Positions 27,514 to 37,771 of a stretch of DNA of 64,000 nt are shown here, in pieces. Under the pieces are notes generated by a model, which searched no databases, was not told where the DNA came from, and saw only the letters and a list, made by a program, of their open reading frames with translations. Source of the stretch: Promicromonospora thailandica (GTDB lineage: Bacteria; Actinomycetota; Actinomycetes; Actinomycetales; Cellulomonadaceae); contig NZ_JAMTCS010000001.1 of NCBI RefSeq assembly GCF_024171955.1, forward strand, positions 310,001-374,000, in the 5' to 3' direction. The first letter of the stretch is position 1; each line of letters begins with the position of its first letter. The position numbers were made by a program, and so were the translations under genes.

Positions 27514-28419
27514 TCACCCGGCGCCCAGCACCGCCGGCGCCGCCGCCCGCCAGCGCTCCGCCCAGTCGCCGATCGGCTCGACGCCGGCCGCCCGCAGGCG
27601 GTCGTGGCCCAGCACGGAGTACGCCGGGCGCGGTGCGGGCAGCCGGTACTCGGCGCTCGTCGTCGTGTCGACGGGTGTGGCATGGCCGGCGGCCGCCACC
27701 ACCTCGCGGGCGAAGCCCCACCACGTCACCTGGCCCGAGGACGTGCCGTGGTAGACGCCGCCCGGCGCGTCCGCGGCGACGAGGCGCACGATCAGGTCCG
27801 CGAGGTCGGCCGTCCAGGTGGGCTGGCCGGTCTGGTCGTCGACGACGCTCAGCCGGTCCCGCTCGCCCGCGACGCGCGCGATGGTGCGGGGGAAGCACCT
27901 GCCGCCCGCGCCGTACAGCCAGGCCGTGCGCACGACGAGCGCGTCGGGGGCCTCCGCGCGGACGGCCCACTCGCCCGCCGCCTTCGTGCGGCCGTACGCG
28001 GAGCCCGGGCGCACCGGCGCGTCCTCGGCGTACGGCTCGGTCGCGTCGCCGTCGAACACGTAGTCGGTGGAGACGTGCACCAGCCGCGCCCCGGCGGCCG
28101 CGGCGGCGCGCGCGAGGTTCGCCGCGCCGGTCGCGTTGACGGCGAACGCGTCGGCCTCGTGCGACTCGGCGGCGTCCACGGCCGTCCACGCGGCGCAGTT
28201 GACGACGACGTCGTGGCCGGCCACCGCGGCGAGCGCCGCCGCGGCGTCGGTGACGTCCAGCGTCTCGCGGCCGGCTCCGGTCACGTGGTGCCCGGCGGCG
28301 GTGGCCGCGGGCACGAGGTCCTGCCCGAGCATGCCCGCGGCCCCGACGACCAGCCAGCGCTGCCCGCCCGTGCCACCGGCGTCCGCCTCGGTCTGCTTGG
28401 TCACTCCGGCTCCGGCCAC
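27514..28419 (-). CDS. rmlD: dTDP-4-dehydrorhamnose reductase
   Basis: 301 residues; last step of dTDP-L-rhamnose synthesis, an NADPH-dependent 4-keto reduction. LVVGAAGMLGQDLVPA binds the dinucleotide, HVSTDYVFDGDATEPY is the TDYVFDG signature, and YGRTKAAGEWAV supplies the catalytic Tyr/Lys. GTG 28419 is preceded by TAAGAT at 6 bases. The first twenty residues before the Rossmann strand are polar and unusual. It is convergent with rmlA (13 bases) and divergent from rmlC. Confidence 0.94.
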   Translation of the reverse strand: MAGAGVTKQTEADAGGTGGQRWLVVGAAGMLGQDLVPAATAAGHHVTGAGRETLDVTDAAAALAAVAGHDVVVNCAAWTAVDAAESHEADAFAVNATGAANLARAAAAAGARLVHVSTDYVFDGDATEPYAEDAPVRPGSAYGRTKAAGEWAVRAEAPDALVVRTAWLYGAGGRCFPRTIARVAGERDRLSVVDDQTGQPTWTADLADLIVRLVAADAPGGVYHGTSSGQVTWWGFAREVVAAAGHATPVDTTTSAEYRLPAPRPAYSVLGHDRLRAAGVEPIGDWAERWRAAAPAVLGAG

Positions 28420-28425
28420 CCTAGG

Positions 28426-28431
28426 ATCTTA
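28426..28431 (-). promoter_or_regulatory. TAAGAT -10 hexamer of rmlD
   Basis: TAAGAT, 6 bases, then GTG 28419 on the minus strand; leaderless pattern. Confidence 0.5.
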
Positions 28432-28460
28432 GGGCCACACCCCTTTCCCCGAGGAGCCTC

Positions 28461-29081
28461 ATGACGTACCGCGAGCTGGCCGTGCCCGGAGCCTTCGAGA
28501 TCACGCCCCAGCAGCACGAGGACCCCCGCGGCGTCTTCCTGGAGGCGTTCCGGGCGGGCGCGTTCGCCGACGCCGTCGGGCACGCGTTCGACCTGCAGCA
28601 GGTCAACTGCTCCGTGTCGGCGGCGGGGGTGCTGCGCGGCATCCACTTCGCCGACGTGCCGCCGAGCCAGGCCAAGTACGTGATGTGCGCCCGCGGGGCC
28701 GTGCTGGACGTGGTCGTGGACATCCGGGTGGGTTCGCCGACCTTCGGCGTGTGGGACGCGGTGCTGCTGGACGACGTCGACCGCCGGGCCGTCTACCTGT
28801 CCGAGGGTCTGGGGCACGCGTTCCTGTCGTTGGAGGACGGCTCGACCGTGCTGTACCTGTGCTCGGCCGGGTACGCGCCGGGCCGCGAGCACGGCATCCA
28901 CCCCCTGGACGAGGAGCTGGGCATCGAGTGGCCCGACACCGCGCGGGACGGCAGCCCGCTGACGCCGCTGCTGTCGGACAAGGACGCGGCGGCCCCGACG
29001 CTGGCCGAGGCACGGTCGCAGGGCCTCCTGCCCACCCTGGACGAGGTCCGCACGTACGTCACGTCCCTCCCCGCCCGCTGA
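28461..29081 (+). CDS. rmlC: dTDP-4-dehydrorhamnose 3,5-epimerase
   Basis: 206 residues, a cupin-fold epimerase. GVLRGIHFADVPPSQAKYV carries the catalytic histidine and RmlC signature, and EGLGHAFLSLEDGSTVLYL the tyrosine region. It converts dTDP-4-keto-6-deoxyglucose to the L-lyxo form used by RmlD. ATG 28461 has a good ribosome binding site (GAGGAG, 5 bases before). Its TGA at 29079-29081 lies inside the left arm of a 26-bp inverted repeat. Confidence 0.94.
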   Translation: MTYRELAVPGAFEITPQQHEDPRGVFLEAFRAGAFADAVGHAFDLQQVNCSVSAAGVLRGIHFADVPPSQAKYVMCARGAVLDVVVDIRVGSPTFGVWDAVLLDDVDRRAVYLSEGLGHAFLSLEDGSTVLYLCSAGYAPGREHGIHPLDEELGIEWPDTARDGSPLTPLLSDKDAAAPTLAEARSQGLLPTLDEVRTYVTSLPAR

Positions 29082-29138
29082 GTGCGGGATGTTCGCCCTT
29101 CTGGCACACCACGAAGGGCGAACATCCCGCACTCAGCG
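29076..29138. repeat. Family B inverted repeat, copy 1, between convergent rmlC and rmlB
   Basis: Perfect 26-bp arms at 29076-29101 and 29113-29138 with an 11-base loop. The arm core is TGAGTGCGGGATGTTCGCCC. It includes the rmlC stop codon and ends 7 bases before the rmlB stop. Copy 2 at 35782-35850 shares the core with one base changed. It could terminate transcription in both directions. Confidence 0.8.
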
Positions 29139-29144
29139 AGGGGG

Positions 29145-30143
<999 letters not shown>

Positions 30144-31310
30144 TCAGTCCCGTCCGTAGATGTCGCGGGTGTAGACCTTGTCCGCCACGTCGTCCAGCGC
30201 CTCGGTGCGCCGGTTGGCGATGATCACGTCGGCCCGCTCCTTGAGCTCGTCCAGGTCGCGCACCACCTCGGAGTGGAAGAACTCGTCCTCCTCCAGCGTG
30301 GGCTCGTACACGATGACCTCGACGCCCTTGGCCTTGATGCGCTTCATGATGCCCTGGATGCTGGAGGCCCGGAAGTTGTCCGACCCGGACTTCATGACCA
30401 GCCGGTACACGCCCACGGTCCGCGGCTCGCGCCGCAGGATGTCGGCCGCGACGAAGTCCTTGCGCGTCGTGTTCGCGTCGACCACGGCGTTGATCAGGTT
30501 CTGCGGCACGTCCGCATAGTTGGCCAGGAGCTGCTTGGTGTCCTTGGGCAGGCAGTAGCCGCCGTAGCCGAAGGACGGGTTGTTGTAGTGCGACCCGATC
30601 CGCGGGTCCAGGCCCACGCCCTCGATGATCTGGGCCGTGTCCAGGCCTCGCGTCACGGCGTACGTGTCGAGCTCGTTGAAGTAGGCGACGCGCAGCGCGA
30701 GGTACGTGTTGGCGAAGAGCTTGATCGCCTCGGCCTCGGTGGGATCGGTCAGGAGCACCGGGACGTCCTTGGTGATCGCGCCTTCCAGCAGCAGGTCCGC
30801 GAACCGCTTGCCTCGGTCCGACCGGTCGCCCACCACGATCCGCGACGGGTGCAGGTTGTCGTACAGCGCCCGCCCCTCGCGCAGGAACTCCGGGGAGAAC
30901 AGGACGGCGGCCTCGGGGTGCTCCTCGCGCAGCCGCTCGGTGAAGCCCACCGGCACGGTCGACTTGATCACGATCGTCGCCTCGGGAGCCCGGGCGAGCA
31001 CGTCGTCGATCACCGCCTCGACGGACGAGGTGTCGAAGAAGTTGGTGAGCTCGTCGTAGTTCGTGGGCGTCGCCACGATCACCACCGACGCCCCCGCGTA
31101 CGCCTCGTCACGGTCCAGCGTCGCGGTCAGGTGCAGCGGCCGCTCCCGCAGGTACTCCTCGAGCTCGTCGTCCACGATCGGCGACCGGCCGGCGTTGACG
31201 AGCTCGACCTTGGCCGGGTCGATGTCCAGCGCCCACACGTCGTGGTTCTGCGCCAGCAGCACCGCATTCGACAGGCCGACATAACCCGTGCCGGCAACAG
31301 CGATCTTCAC
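30144..31310 (-). CDS. ugd: UDP-glucose 6-dehydrogenase (nucleotide sugar dehydrogenase)
   Basis: 388 residues, the length of E. coli Ugd. It oxidises UDP-glucose to UDP-glucuronate in two NAD-dependent steps. The N-terminus [20 protein letters not shown] binds [15 protein letters not shown] and [20 protein letters not shown] are family blocks, and [13 protein letters not shown] holds the catalytic thiol C253. The start is GTG 31310 with GGAG upstream. With rmlB it forms a two-gene unit supplying acidic and deoxy sugars for envelope polysaccharide. Other UDP-sugar or UDP-ManNAc dehydrogenases share these motifs, but sequence and length favour glucose. Confidence 0.9.
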   Translation of the reverse strand: MKIAVAGTGYVGLSNAVLLAQNHDVWALDIDPAKVELVNAGRSPIVDDELEEYLRERPLHLTATLDRDEAYAGASVVIVATPTNYDELTNFFDTSSVEAVIDDVLARAPEATIVIKSTVPVGFTERLREEHPEAAVLFSPEFLREGRALYDNLHPSRIVVGDRSDRGKRFADLLLEGAITKDVPVLLTDPTEAEAIKLFANTYLALRVAYFNELDTYAVTRGLDTAQIIEGVGLDPRIGSHYNNPSFGYGGYCLPKDTKQLLANYADVPQNLINAVVDANTTRKDFVAADILRREPRTVGVYRLVMKSGSDNFRASSIQGIMKRIKAKGVEVIVYEPTLEEDEFFHSEVVRDLDELKERADVIIANRRTEALDDVADKVYTRDIYGRD

Positions 31311-31466
31311 GACGGGACTCCTGACACGAAGGACTCGATGGACACGACGGACTCGATGACGCCCATGCTAGAGCGCGCGGGGCCGCCGTCCGCGCGATTC
31401 GCCCGCCGGCCGGCACGGACCACCCGGGTGACGCACGCCACAGCGGCGCCCGGGCCGACCCGAAGT

Positions 31467-31472
31467 TAGGCT
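31467..31472 (+). promoter_or_regulatory. TAGGCT -10 hexamer of the siderophore-interacting protein gene
   Basis: TAGGCT, 9 bases, then ATG 31482. This would give a leader of only a few bases. No iron-regulator box was recognised around it. Confidence 0.45.
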
Positions 31473-31481
31473 GGCCTCACC

Positions 31482-32294
31482 ATGCAGACCACCCAGGCGC
31501 AGACTCTCCCGGCAGTCCCCGCAAGGCCCCGCAAGGGCGTCCGCACGACGGCGACCGTGACCGCTGTCCGGTCCCTCACGCCGCACACGATCCGCGTGAC
31601 GCTGGGCGGCGAGGCACTGGCCGGCGCCGACCCCACGCCGTTCACCGACCGGTACGTCAAGCTGGTCATGGCCGAGCCGGCGGAGTCGGAGGGCCGCCCC
31701 GTGCTGCGTACCTACACGATCCGCCGCGTGACCGCCGACGGCTGGGACATCGACGTCGTCACGCACGGCGACGAGGGCTACGGCGGCCCCTGGGCGCAGC
31801 GCGTACGCCCCGGCGACGAGGTCTCCTTCGTGGGCCCCGGCGGCGACTACGCGCCGTCCCCGGACGCCCCGTGGCACCTCCTGGTCGGCGACGAGTCCGC
31901 GCTCCCCGCCGTCGTCGCCGCGTGCGAGGCCCTGCCTGACGGCGCCGTGGCGTACGTCTTCGCGGAGGTCGCCGACGCGTCGGAGGAGCAGGAGATCGTC
32001 AGCGCCGCCGACGTCCACGTCACCTGGGTGCACCGGTCGGCAGGGGCGAGCCTGGTCGACGTCGTGCAGGCCGCCGCGCTGCCCGACGGTGTGCCGCACA
32101 CGTTCCTGCACGGCGAGGCCGGCTGTGTCCGCGACCTGCGCCGGTGGGCGCGCGCCACGCTCGGCGTGCCGCGCGAGCTGCTCTCGGCCTCGGGCTACTG
32201 GCGCCGCGGCCGGGACGACGAGCACTGGCGTGCCGAGAAGGCCGAGTGGCGCGCTGCCGTGGAGCAGGACGACCTGGTCCTCAGCGCGCGCTGA
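31482..32294 (+). CDS. Siderophore-interacting protein (FAD-dependent ferric-siderophore reductase)
   Basis: 270 residues of the ViuB/YqjH type. The FAD-binding beta-barrel has TDRYVKLVM and LRTYTIRRV, the RxYT flavin motif, then PWAQRVRPGDEVSFVGPGGDY. The C-terminal NAD(P)H domain begins HLLVGDESALPAV. It reduces ferric siderophores in the cytosol so iron is released. No siderophore transporter or synthetase gene is adjacent. The last 14 bases overlap the frameshifted end of the convergent DUF402 gene. Iron regulation is likely but no operator is evident. Confidence 0.9.
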   Translation: MQTTQAQTLPAVPARPRKGVRTTATVTAVRSLTPHTIRVTLGGEALAGADPTPFTDRYVKLVMAEPAESEGRPVLRTYTIRRVTADGWDIDVVTHGDEGYGGPWAQRVRPGDEVSFVGPGGDYAPSPDAPWHLLVGDESALPAVVAACEALPDGAVAYVFAEVADASEEQEIVSAADVHVTWVHRSAGASLVDVVQAAALPDGVPHTFLHGEAGCVRDLRRWARATLGVPRELLSASGYWRRGRDDEHWRAEKAEWRAAVEQDDLVLSAR

Positions 32295-32918
32295 GCCGGT
32301 CGAGCACGCCGTCGAGCACCGCGAACCAGCGGCGCGCGGTCGCGCGGTCGCGCGGTCGTACGGCGCCTCCCCCGCGCTCACCGTGGCGAGCAGGGCGTCG
32401 GCGTCGCCACGCACCTGGGCCACCACGGACGCCGGGTACCCGTAGCGCACCGTGTGCTCGGCGAACTCGTCCTCGTCGTCGACCAGCGTCTCGCCGCGGC
32501 GCCGCGCGCGTTCGGTGCCCGGCTCGTTCGCGATCACGTCCAGGTCCATGTCGACCGCCGAGACCTCGAAGGCGGGTCCGCGGCCCGCGGGGGCCGCACG
32601 CCACTCGGGCACCGTGGTGAGGTCGATGTAGAGCCACTCGCCGTGCGGGTGGTCGCGGTGGAAGTCGGCGATCCACCCGTACTCACCCACCAGGAGCAGT
32701 CCGGAGAACCGCGTCCGGAACCGCCGCCCCGGCCGGCTGAACGAGGTGCCGACGTCGTAGCCGAGCCACACGCCGTGCTCGTCGGTGCCGAGGTACGCCC
32801 CGTCGTAACGCCAGTGCGGCGTGCCGTCCCACTTGCGCATGCGCACGCCCACGAGCGTGCCGGGCACGGACGGCAACGACGGTGATACGCCCTGGTCAGC
32901 GGGTTGTTGCGCAGACAT
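32281..32918 (-). pseudogene. DUF402 domain protein, frameshifted by an 8-bp tandem triplication
   Basis: Reading from ATG 32918, residues 1-187 or so form a DUF402 protein: GVRMRKWDGTPHWRYDGAYL, WIADFHRDHP, YIDLTTVPEW and VDMDLDVIANEPG are consistent with the family, which includes nucleotide phosphatases and YgaC-like folds. At 32334-32357 the + strand has three copies of GCGCGGTC. The frame then runs out of family sequence into nonsense antisense to the neighbouring reductase gene. Removing one 8-bp unit restores ARRWFAVLDGVLDRLSAR and a stop at 32281-32283, a 209-residue protein of normal length. So the gene is broken, switchable by repeat slippage, or misassembled. TAGGCT lies 7 bases before the start. 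Confidence 0.78.
32334..32357. repeat. 8-bp tandem repeat, three copies of GCGCGGTC
   Basis: Copies at 32334-32341, 32342-32349 and 32350-32357, inside the 3' end of the DUF402 gene. Eight is not a multiple of three, so each gain or loss of a unit shifts the frame. Two copies give the expected protein end; three do not. Confidence 0.85.
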
Positions 32919-32925
32919 GTCGGGC

Positions 32926-32931
32926 AGCCTA
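32926..32931 (-). promoter_or_regulatory. TAGGCT -10 hexamer of the DUF402 gene
   Basis: TAGGCT, 7 bases, then ATG 32918 on the minus strand; leaderless pattern. Confidence 0.5.
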
Positions 32932-32963
32932 CCCACACGTCCCCGGCCGTAACCCGGGGGCAC

Positions 32964-32969
32964 TACGCT
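32964..32969 (+). promoter_or_regulatory. Possible -10 hexamer of the two-domain glycosyltransferase
   Basis: TACGCT about 88 bases before ATG 33057. This gene has a leader and a Shine-Dalgarno (GAGGAG), unlike most genes nearby. No clear -35 element. Confidence 0.25.
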
Positions 32970-33056
32970 CTGGCCACCGCCGTCGACCGGACGCGCCCCG
33001 GCGCACCCCGGGACGGCGGTGTCCGCCGTGCCCGCCCACCCCCACGAGGAGCGTCC

Positions 33057-35777
33057 ATGTCCCCTGAAAGCCGCCGTCTCGCCGAGTCCGGCGAGACTGC
33101 GCACCGGGTCCCCACCGCCGACGAGATGATCGCCGAGGCGCTGCTGACCGCAGCCGCGGACCCCCTCCGCAACCCCCATCCCGACCACCCGGGCCCGGTA
33201 CCCGAGGCCCGCCCCCTGCCCACCCCCGACCAGGAGACCTGGGCCGCTGCCAAGGAGGCGAACCGGCAGCCCCGCGAGGTGTGGTCGGCCCCCGACCGCG
33301 CGGCGGACCGCCCGTTCCAGGAGCGGCCCGAGCCCACGTCGGGCGACGCGGTGCTCACCACCGCCCTGCGCCGCGGGCTCCCGCTCGACGAGGCCGTGAC
33401 CACCTCGGTGCGCGGCGCCCGGCGCCTGGACACCGCACAGTGGCGGTCGCTGTGCCACTCCCTCATGGCGCACCCCGAGACCCGGCGCGCGGGAACCGCC
33501 GGCGCCGCGCTGGTCGCCCAGCGAGCCGGCCTGCGCGAGCTCGCGTGGGACCTGCTGCGCAGCCTCGACCCCGCCGACGCCGCCCGCCTCGCCCCCGCCG
33601 AGTACCTCCGGGCGGGCATCGCGATGGCCGACGCCGCCGCCGCGCGGACCGCCACCGCCTGGGTGCGCGACGGCGCGGTGACCGACGCCGCCGCGCTGCT
33701 CGAGCTCGCGAAGCTGCTGTTCGTCACGGACGAGCCCGGCCCCGCCGCCGAGGCCCTGGAGGCGGCCCGCCGCGGCACGGGCCTGACCGCGGAGATTCGC
33801 GCGTCGGTCGACCACCTCGCGCCCTGGGTCGAGAAGGCGCTGCGGCCCGCCGCTCCCACGCACGTGCCCGCGGGACACGTCTCGTTCGCCGTGCTCGACT
33901 ACAAGGCGCCCGACGAGCACGTCTCGTCCAGCAACATCGGCGACACGGTGCAGACGGTCGCGAGCCTGGGCCACCTGCTCCGGCACGAGGGCCTGCGCCT
34001 GCACGGCGACGACGCCGTGACCGGCCCGGTGCGCCGCCTCGCAGGCCGCGTGCGCCCCGACCACGTGGTGCCTGGACCGGGTGCGGACGTGCACCTCACG
34101 CTGGTCCAGCGCGACATGTCCCGCCTGGACGCGGTGCCGCCCGGCACGTGGATGCTCGCGTTCGGCTGGTACATGCACAGCCAGTTCGACCTGCGCTTCG
34201 ACTTCCCGTTCCACGAGAACCTGCTGCCGCTGTTCGTGTCCTTCCACGTGAACAAGCACGCGATCCTGACGCCCGCCGCCGTCGACTACCTGCGCGCCCA
34301 CGGCCCGGTCGGGTGCCGGGACTGGACCACCGTGCACCTGCTGCTCAACGCGGGCGTGCCCGCGTTCTTCAGCGGCTGCCTCACCACCACCGTCGACACC
34401 GTGTTCCCGGACGCCGCCCCCGCGCCGGCCGGTGCGCCTGCCGTGTACGTGGACACGCCGGTGCCGGACCACGAGAGCGACGCGGAGCACGTGACCCACC
34501 TGCACCCCTCGGTGCGGCACGCGTCGTTCGACGAGAACGTGCGGCACGCCGTCGGCCTGCTGGACGACTACCGCGGCCGGTACTCCCGCGTGGTCACCTC
34601 CCGGCTGCACGCCTACCTGCCCTCGTGGGCGGTCGGGGCCGACGTGGACTTCCGGCCCCGGAACGACGCCGACATCCGGTTCGCGGGCCTGCTCGACGCC
34701 GACGAGGCGGGACGCCGCGCCATGCAGGAGCGGATCCGGGCGCTCGTCGCCCCGGCCATGGCCCGCATCCTCGCGGGGGCCGCCCGCGAGGAGGTCTACG
34801 CCACGTGGCGCGCCACCGTCGCGGACGAGGTGGCCCGCGCGCGGGCGGTGCACGACGCCCCGGTGGCGCCGCCGTCCGGCACGTGCGAGGTCTCCGAGAT
34901 CGTCACGGCCGTCCGCGCCACGCGTGTGGTGGTCGAGGCGGCCGCGGCGCGGCCGGGCGCCGACGCCGTGCACGTGGCCGTGGCGCTCGACGGGAACCTG
35001 CGCGCGCAGATGGAGGTGGTCGTGGCCGGCGTGGTGCGGCACACCGCCCGGCCGGTGCGGGTGGTCGCCCTGACCCGCGACCACACGCCCGCGGACCACG
35101 ACCGGCTGGCCGCGCTGTTCCCCGAGGTCACGTTCGAGTGGTACGCGTGCGACGGGATCGGGTACGGGGCGGTGCTCGGCATGCTCCGGCACATCACGGT
35201 CGCCACGATGGACCGGCTGCTGCTCCCGGAGCTGCTGCCGCACCTCGACCGGGTGGTCTACCACGACCTGGACGCGCTGGCCGTGACCGACCTGGCCGAG
35301 CTGTACGACCTCGACCTCGGCGGCGCACCGCTGGCCGCCCGGCCGTCGATCTCGTACAACTACCGGCACGGGATCGGCAACGTCATCCGGTCCACCCGCC
35401 TCCTGGCGCACGACGCCGGCGCGGCCCGCGACCTGGTGCGCACCATGACGCAGCGGCACCGGTACGGGTACCGGGGCTTCAACGCCGGCATCCTGGTGCT
35501 CGACCTGGCCGCCCTGCGGGCCGACCGGTTCACGCACGAGTTCGTGCCGTACGCCGAGCGGTACGGGCTCAACGACCAGGACGTGCTCAACGCGTACGCC
35601 GGGTCGCGCTACCTGCCGCTGCCCGCCCGCTGGAACGCGTGGCCCACGCAGGAGGTCGTGACGGAGCCGGGACTGATCCACTGGGCGGGCCCGGTCAAGC
35701 CGTGGCACGACGACCAGTACGTGCTCCTCAAGGAGCACTGGCAGGACACGGAGGCCTGGCTGACCGCCCGCCGCTGA
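33057..35777 (+). CDS. Two-domain protein: polysaccharide pyruvyltransferase-like domain plus GT8-type glycosyltransferase
   Basis: 906 residues, no signal peptide. Residues 1-270 are polar then helical, without a recognised domain. Residues about 280-560 resemble the polysaccharide pyruvyl transferase fold: HVSSSNIGDTVQTVASLGHLL and then VNKHAILTPAAVDYLRAHGPVGCRDWTTVHLL, ending with SRLHAYLPSWAVGADVDF. Residues about 640-900 look like a family 8 glycosyltransferase: VAVALDGNLRAQMEVVVAGV, DRVVYHDLDALAVTDLAELY with the DxD metal site, GFNAGILVLDL, NDQDVLNAY and IHWAGPVKPW. It probably builds and modifies a surface glycan using nucleotide sugars from the adjacent rml/ugd genes. Pyruvyl transfer by the middle domain is only a fold-level guess. 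Confidence 0.8.
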   Translation: MSPESRRLAESGETAHRVPTADEMIAEALLTAAADPLRNPHPDHPGPVPEARPLPTPDQETWAAAKEANRQPREVWSAPDRAADRPFQERPEPTSGDAVLTTALRRGLPLDEAVTTSVRGARRLDTAQWRSLCHSLMAHPETRRAGTAGAALVAQRAGLRELAWDLLRSLDPADAARLAPAEYLRAGIAMADAAAARTATAWVRDGAVTDAAALLELAKLLFVTDEPGPAAEALEAARRGTGLTAEIRASVDHLAPWVEKALRPAAPTHVPAGHVSFAVLDYKAPDEHVSSSNIGDTVQTVASLGHLLRHEGLRLHGDDAVTGPVRRLAGRVRPDHVVPGPGADVHLTLVQRDMSRLDAVPPGTWMLAFGWYMHSQFDLRFDFPFHENLLPLFVSFHVNKHAILTPAAVDYLRAHGPVGCRDWTTVHLLLNAGVPAFFSGCLTTTVDTVFPDAAPAPAGAPAVYVDTPVPDHESDAEHVTHLHPSVRHASFDENVRHAVGLLDDYRGRYSRVVTSRLHAYLPSWAVGADVDFRPRNDADIRFAGLLDADEAGRRAMQERIRALVAPAMARILAGAAREEVYATWRATVADEVARARAVHDAPVAPPSGTCEVSEIVTAVRATRVVVEAAAARPGADAVHVAVALDGNLRAQMEVVVAGVVRHTARPVRVVALTRDHTPADHDRLAALFPEVTFEWYACDGIGYGAVLGMLRHITVATMDRLLLPELLPHLDRVVYHDLDALAVTDLAELYDLDLGGAPLAARPSISYNYRHGIGNVIRSTRLLAHDAGAARDLVRTMTQRHRYGYRGFNAGILVLDLAALRADRFTHEFVPYAERYGLNDQDVLNAYAGSRYLPLPARWNAWPTQEVVTEPGLIHWAGPVKPWHDDQYVLLKEHWQDTEAWLTARR

Positions 35778-35781
35778 CCGT

Positions 35782-35850
35782 ACCCGTTGAGTGCGGGATC
35801 TTCGCCCTCCGGAGCGCCGGCAGAGGGCGAAGATCCCGCACTCAACGGGT
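35782..35850. repeat. Family B inverted repeat, copy 2, between convergent glycosyltransferase and deoC
   Basis: Perfect 28-bp arms at 35782-35809 and 35823-35850 with a 13-base loop. The arm core TGAGTGCGGGATCTTCGCCC differs from copy 1 by one base. The right arm touches the deoC stop codon (35850-35852). A bidirectional terminator role is likely, and the shared sequence suggests a dispersed repeat. Confidence 0.8.
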
Positions 35851-36575
35851 CAGTAGGTGTCCGTGGTGGGGACGGACGGCGCGGCGGCGTCGCACCCGGC
35901 CAGCACCGAGGCCGTGCCCGACAGGCCCAGGCGCGTGGCGCCCGCCCCGATCATCGCGAGCGCGGTGTCCAGGTCGCGGATGCCGCCGGAGGCCTTGACC
36001 CCCAGCCGGCCCCCGCCCGCCGCGCCCACCGTCTGCGCCATGAGGGACACGGCGTGCACCGACGCGCCCCCGGCGGGGTGGAAGCCCGTGGACGTCTTCA
36101 CGAAGTCGGCGCCCGCGGCCTCGGCGGCCCGGCACGCGCCCACGATCTGCTCGTCGGTCAGCGCGGCCGACTCGATGATCACCTTGAGCACCCGGTCCTC
36201 GGGCACGGCCGCGCGGACCGCCGCGATGTCGGCCTGCACCACGTCGAACCGGCCCGAGCGGGCCGTCCCTACGTCGATCACCATGTCGACCTCGTCGGCG
36301 TCGTCCGCGACGGAACGGGCCGCCTCGAACGCCTTGACGTCGGTCATGTGCTTGCCCGAGGGGAAGCCGCACACGGTGGCCACGGCGAGCCGCCCCGCGG
36401 CGACCTCGACCGCGAGGGAGACGAACGACGGGGACACGCACACCGAGAACACCCCGAGCTGCGCGCCCTCCTCCACGAGGGTCGCGACGTCGGCCGCGGT
36501 CGCCTCGGGCTTGAGCAGCGTGTGGTCCACGTACGCGGCGAGGGCCGCCTTGTCGCGGGGCAGGTCAGCGGTCAT
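35850..36575 (-). CDS. deoC: Deoxyribose-phosphate aldolase
   Basis: 241 residues. It splits 2-deoxyribose-5-phosphate to acetaldehyde and glyceraldehyde-3-phosphate, completing deoxynucleoside breakdown. [10 protein letters not shown] opens the TIM barrel, [11 protein letters not shown] holds a catalytic lysine, and [15 protein letters not shown] contains the Schiff-base lysine K160. It overlaps add by 4 bases and is cotranscribed from the add promoter. The C-terminus has a short tail (SVPTTDTY) encoded by the edge of the family B repeat region. Confidence 0.94.
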   Translation of the reverse strand: MTADLPRDKAALAAYVDHTLLKPEATAADVATLVEEGAQLGVFSVCVSPSFVSLAVEVAAGRLAVATVCGFPSGKHMTDVKAFEAARSVADDADEVDMVIDVGTARSGRFDVVQADIAAVRAAVPEDRVLKVIIESAALTDEQIVGACRAAEAAGADFVKTSTGFHPAGGASVHAVSLMAQTVGAAGGGRLGVKASGGIRDLDTALAMIGAGATRLGLSGTASVLAGCDAAAPSVPTTDTY

Positions 36576-37723
36576 ACGAGGGCACCTTCGACTTTCTGGA
36601 ATCCGGGCAGGACGACCTGCTCCACGAGGTCACGACGCTCGTCGTGGTGCATGAAGGCACCCCACGCGGCGGTGACGGTCACGTCGACGAGGTCGTCGAG
36701 CGTCCAGCCCGCCTCGTCGACGAGCAGCATCATCTCGTGCGTCATCGACGTACGGGACATCAGGCGGTTGTCCGTGTTCAGCGTCACGGCGAAGTCCAGC
36801 TCCTTGAGCCGGGTGATCGGGTGCTTCGCGATCGAGGGGGCGACGCCGGTCTGCAGGTTCGACACCGGGCACAGCTCCAGCGGGATCTGGTGGTCGCGCA
36901 CCCAGTGCGCGAGGCGCCCCAGGTCGGCGGCGCCGCCCTGCCCGTCGTCGGACAGGGCGCCGTCGCCCAGGTCGCCGTGCGGCACGAACGCGATGTCCTC
37001 GATGATCCGGGCGCCGTGGCCCAGCCGGTCGGCCTGGCCGAGGTGCACGGCCTGCGCGATCGAGTCCACGCCCGCCGCCTCGCCCGCGTGCACCGTCACC
37101 GGCACGTCGTGCTCGGCCAGGAAGCGCCAGACCGGGAGGTGGCGCGACGGCGGGAACCCGTCCTCCGGGCCGGCGATGTCGAAGCCCACGACACCCCGGT
37201 CCCGGTGGGCGACGGCGAGCTCCGCGATCTCCTGCCAGCGGTCCGCGTGCCGCATCGCGCCCACGACCTGACCCACCCGGATGAGGTGGCCCTCGGCGGC
37301 AGCGGCCGCGATGCCGTCGTCGATCCCGGCCTGCACGGCCTCGACCGCCTCGTCGAGGGACAGGCCGCCCGCGAGGTGCTGCTCCGGCGCCCAGCGCTGC
37401 TCGGCGTACACGACGCCGTCGGCGGCCAGGTCCAGCACGGCCTCCCGGGCCACGCGGGCCAGGTTGTCCGCCGTCTGCATGACGGCGATCGTGTGCGAGA
37501 AGGTCTCGAGGTAGCGGACGAGCGTGCCGGAGTCGGCCGCGTCGCGGAACCAGCGGGCGAGGGAGTCGGTGTCGGCGGCGGGCAGGGGGTGCCCTGCCGC
37601 GTCGGCGAGCTCGAGGACGGTCTGCGGTCGCAGGCCGCCGTCGAGGTGGTCGTGGAGCACGACCTTGGGCAGGGCGCGGATCAGCGCCTCGCCGGGGCGG
37701 GCCCCGGGGTCTTGCGTGGTCAT
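36572..37723 (-). CDS. add: Adenosine deaminase
   Basis: 383 residues. It converts (deoxy)adenosine to (deoxy)inosine, the substrate of the PunA encoded at 22.8 kb. Zinc ligands and catalytic groups are visible: [15 protein letters not shown] (HxH), [15 protein letters not shown] (His and Glu), [19 protein letters not shown] and [11 protein letters not shown] (metal Asp). TAGGTT 6 bases before ATG 37723 indicates its own promoter, separate from deoA/cdd. Confidence 0.94.
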   Translation of the reverse strand: MTTQDPGARPGEALIRALPKVVLHDHLDGGLRPQTVLELADAAGHPLPAADTDSLARWFRDAADSGTLVRYLETFSHTIAVMQTADNLARVAREAVLDLAADGVVYAEQRWAPEQHLAGGLSLDEAVEAVQAGIDDGIAAAAAEGHLIRVGQVVGAMRHADRWQEIAELAVAHRDRGVVGFDIAGPEDGFPPSRHLPVWRFLAEHDVPVTVHAGEAAGVDSIAQAVHLGQADRLGHGARIIEDIAFVPHGDLGDGALSDDGQGGAADLGRLAHWVRDHQIPLELCPVSNLQTGVAPSIAKHPITRLKELDFAVTLNTDNRLMSRTSMTHEMMLLVDEAGWTLDDLVDVTVTAAWGAFMHHDERRDLVEQVVLPGFQKVEGALV

Positions 37724-37729
37724 GCTGAC

Positions 37730-37735
37730 AACCTA
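37730..37735 (-). promoter_or_regulatory. TAGGTT -10 hexamer of add-deoC
   Basis: TAGGTT, 6 bases, then ATG 37723 on the minus strand; leaderless pattern. Confidence 0.55.
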
Positions 37736-37771
37736 CCGTCCGCCGCCGACACTCCCCCGCTCAGCCGTCGC

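Noticed and set aside
31368-35738. A 1456-codon open frame on the - strand
   Set aside because: Only the DUF402 part (about 32918-32357) is real. The rest is antisense to the glycosyltransferase and the siderophore reductase. It is useful only as evidence that the DUF402 frame runs on after the frameshift.
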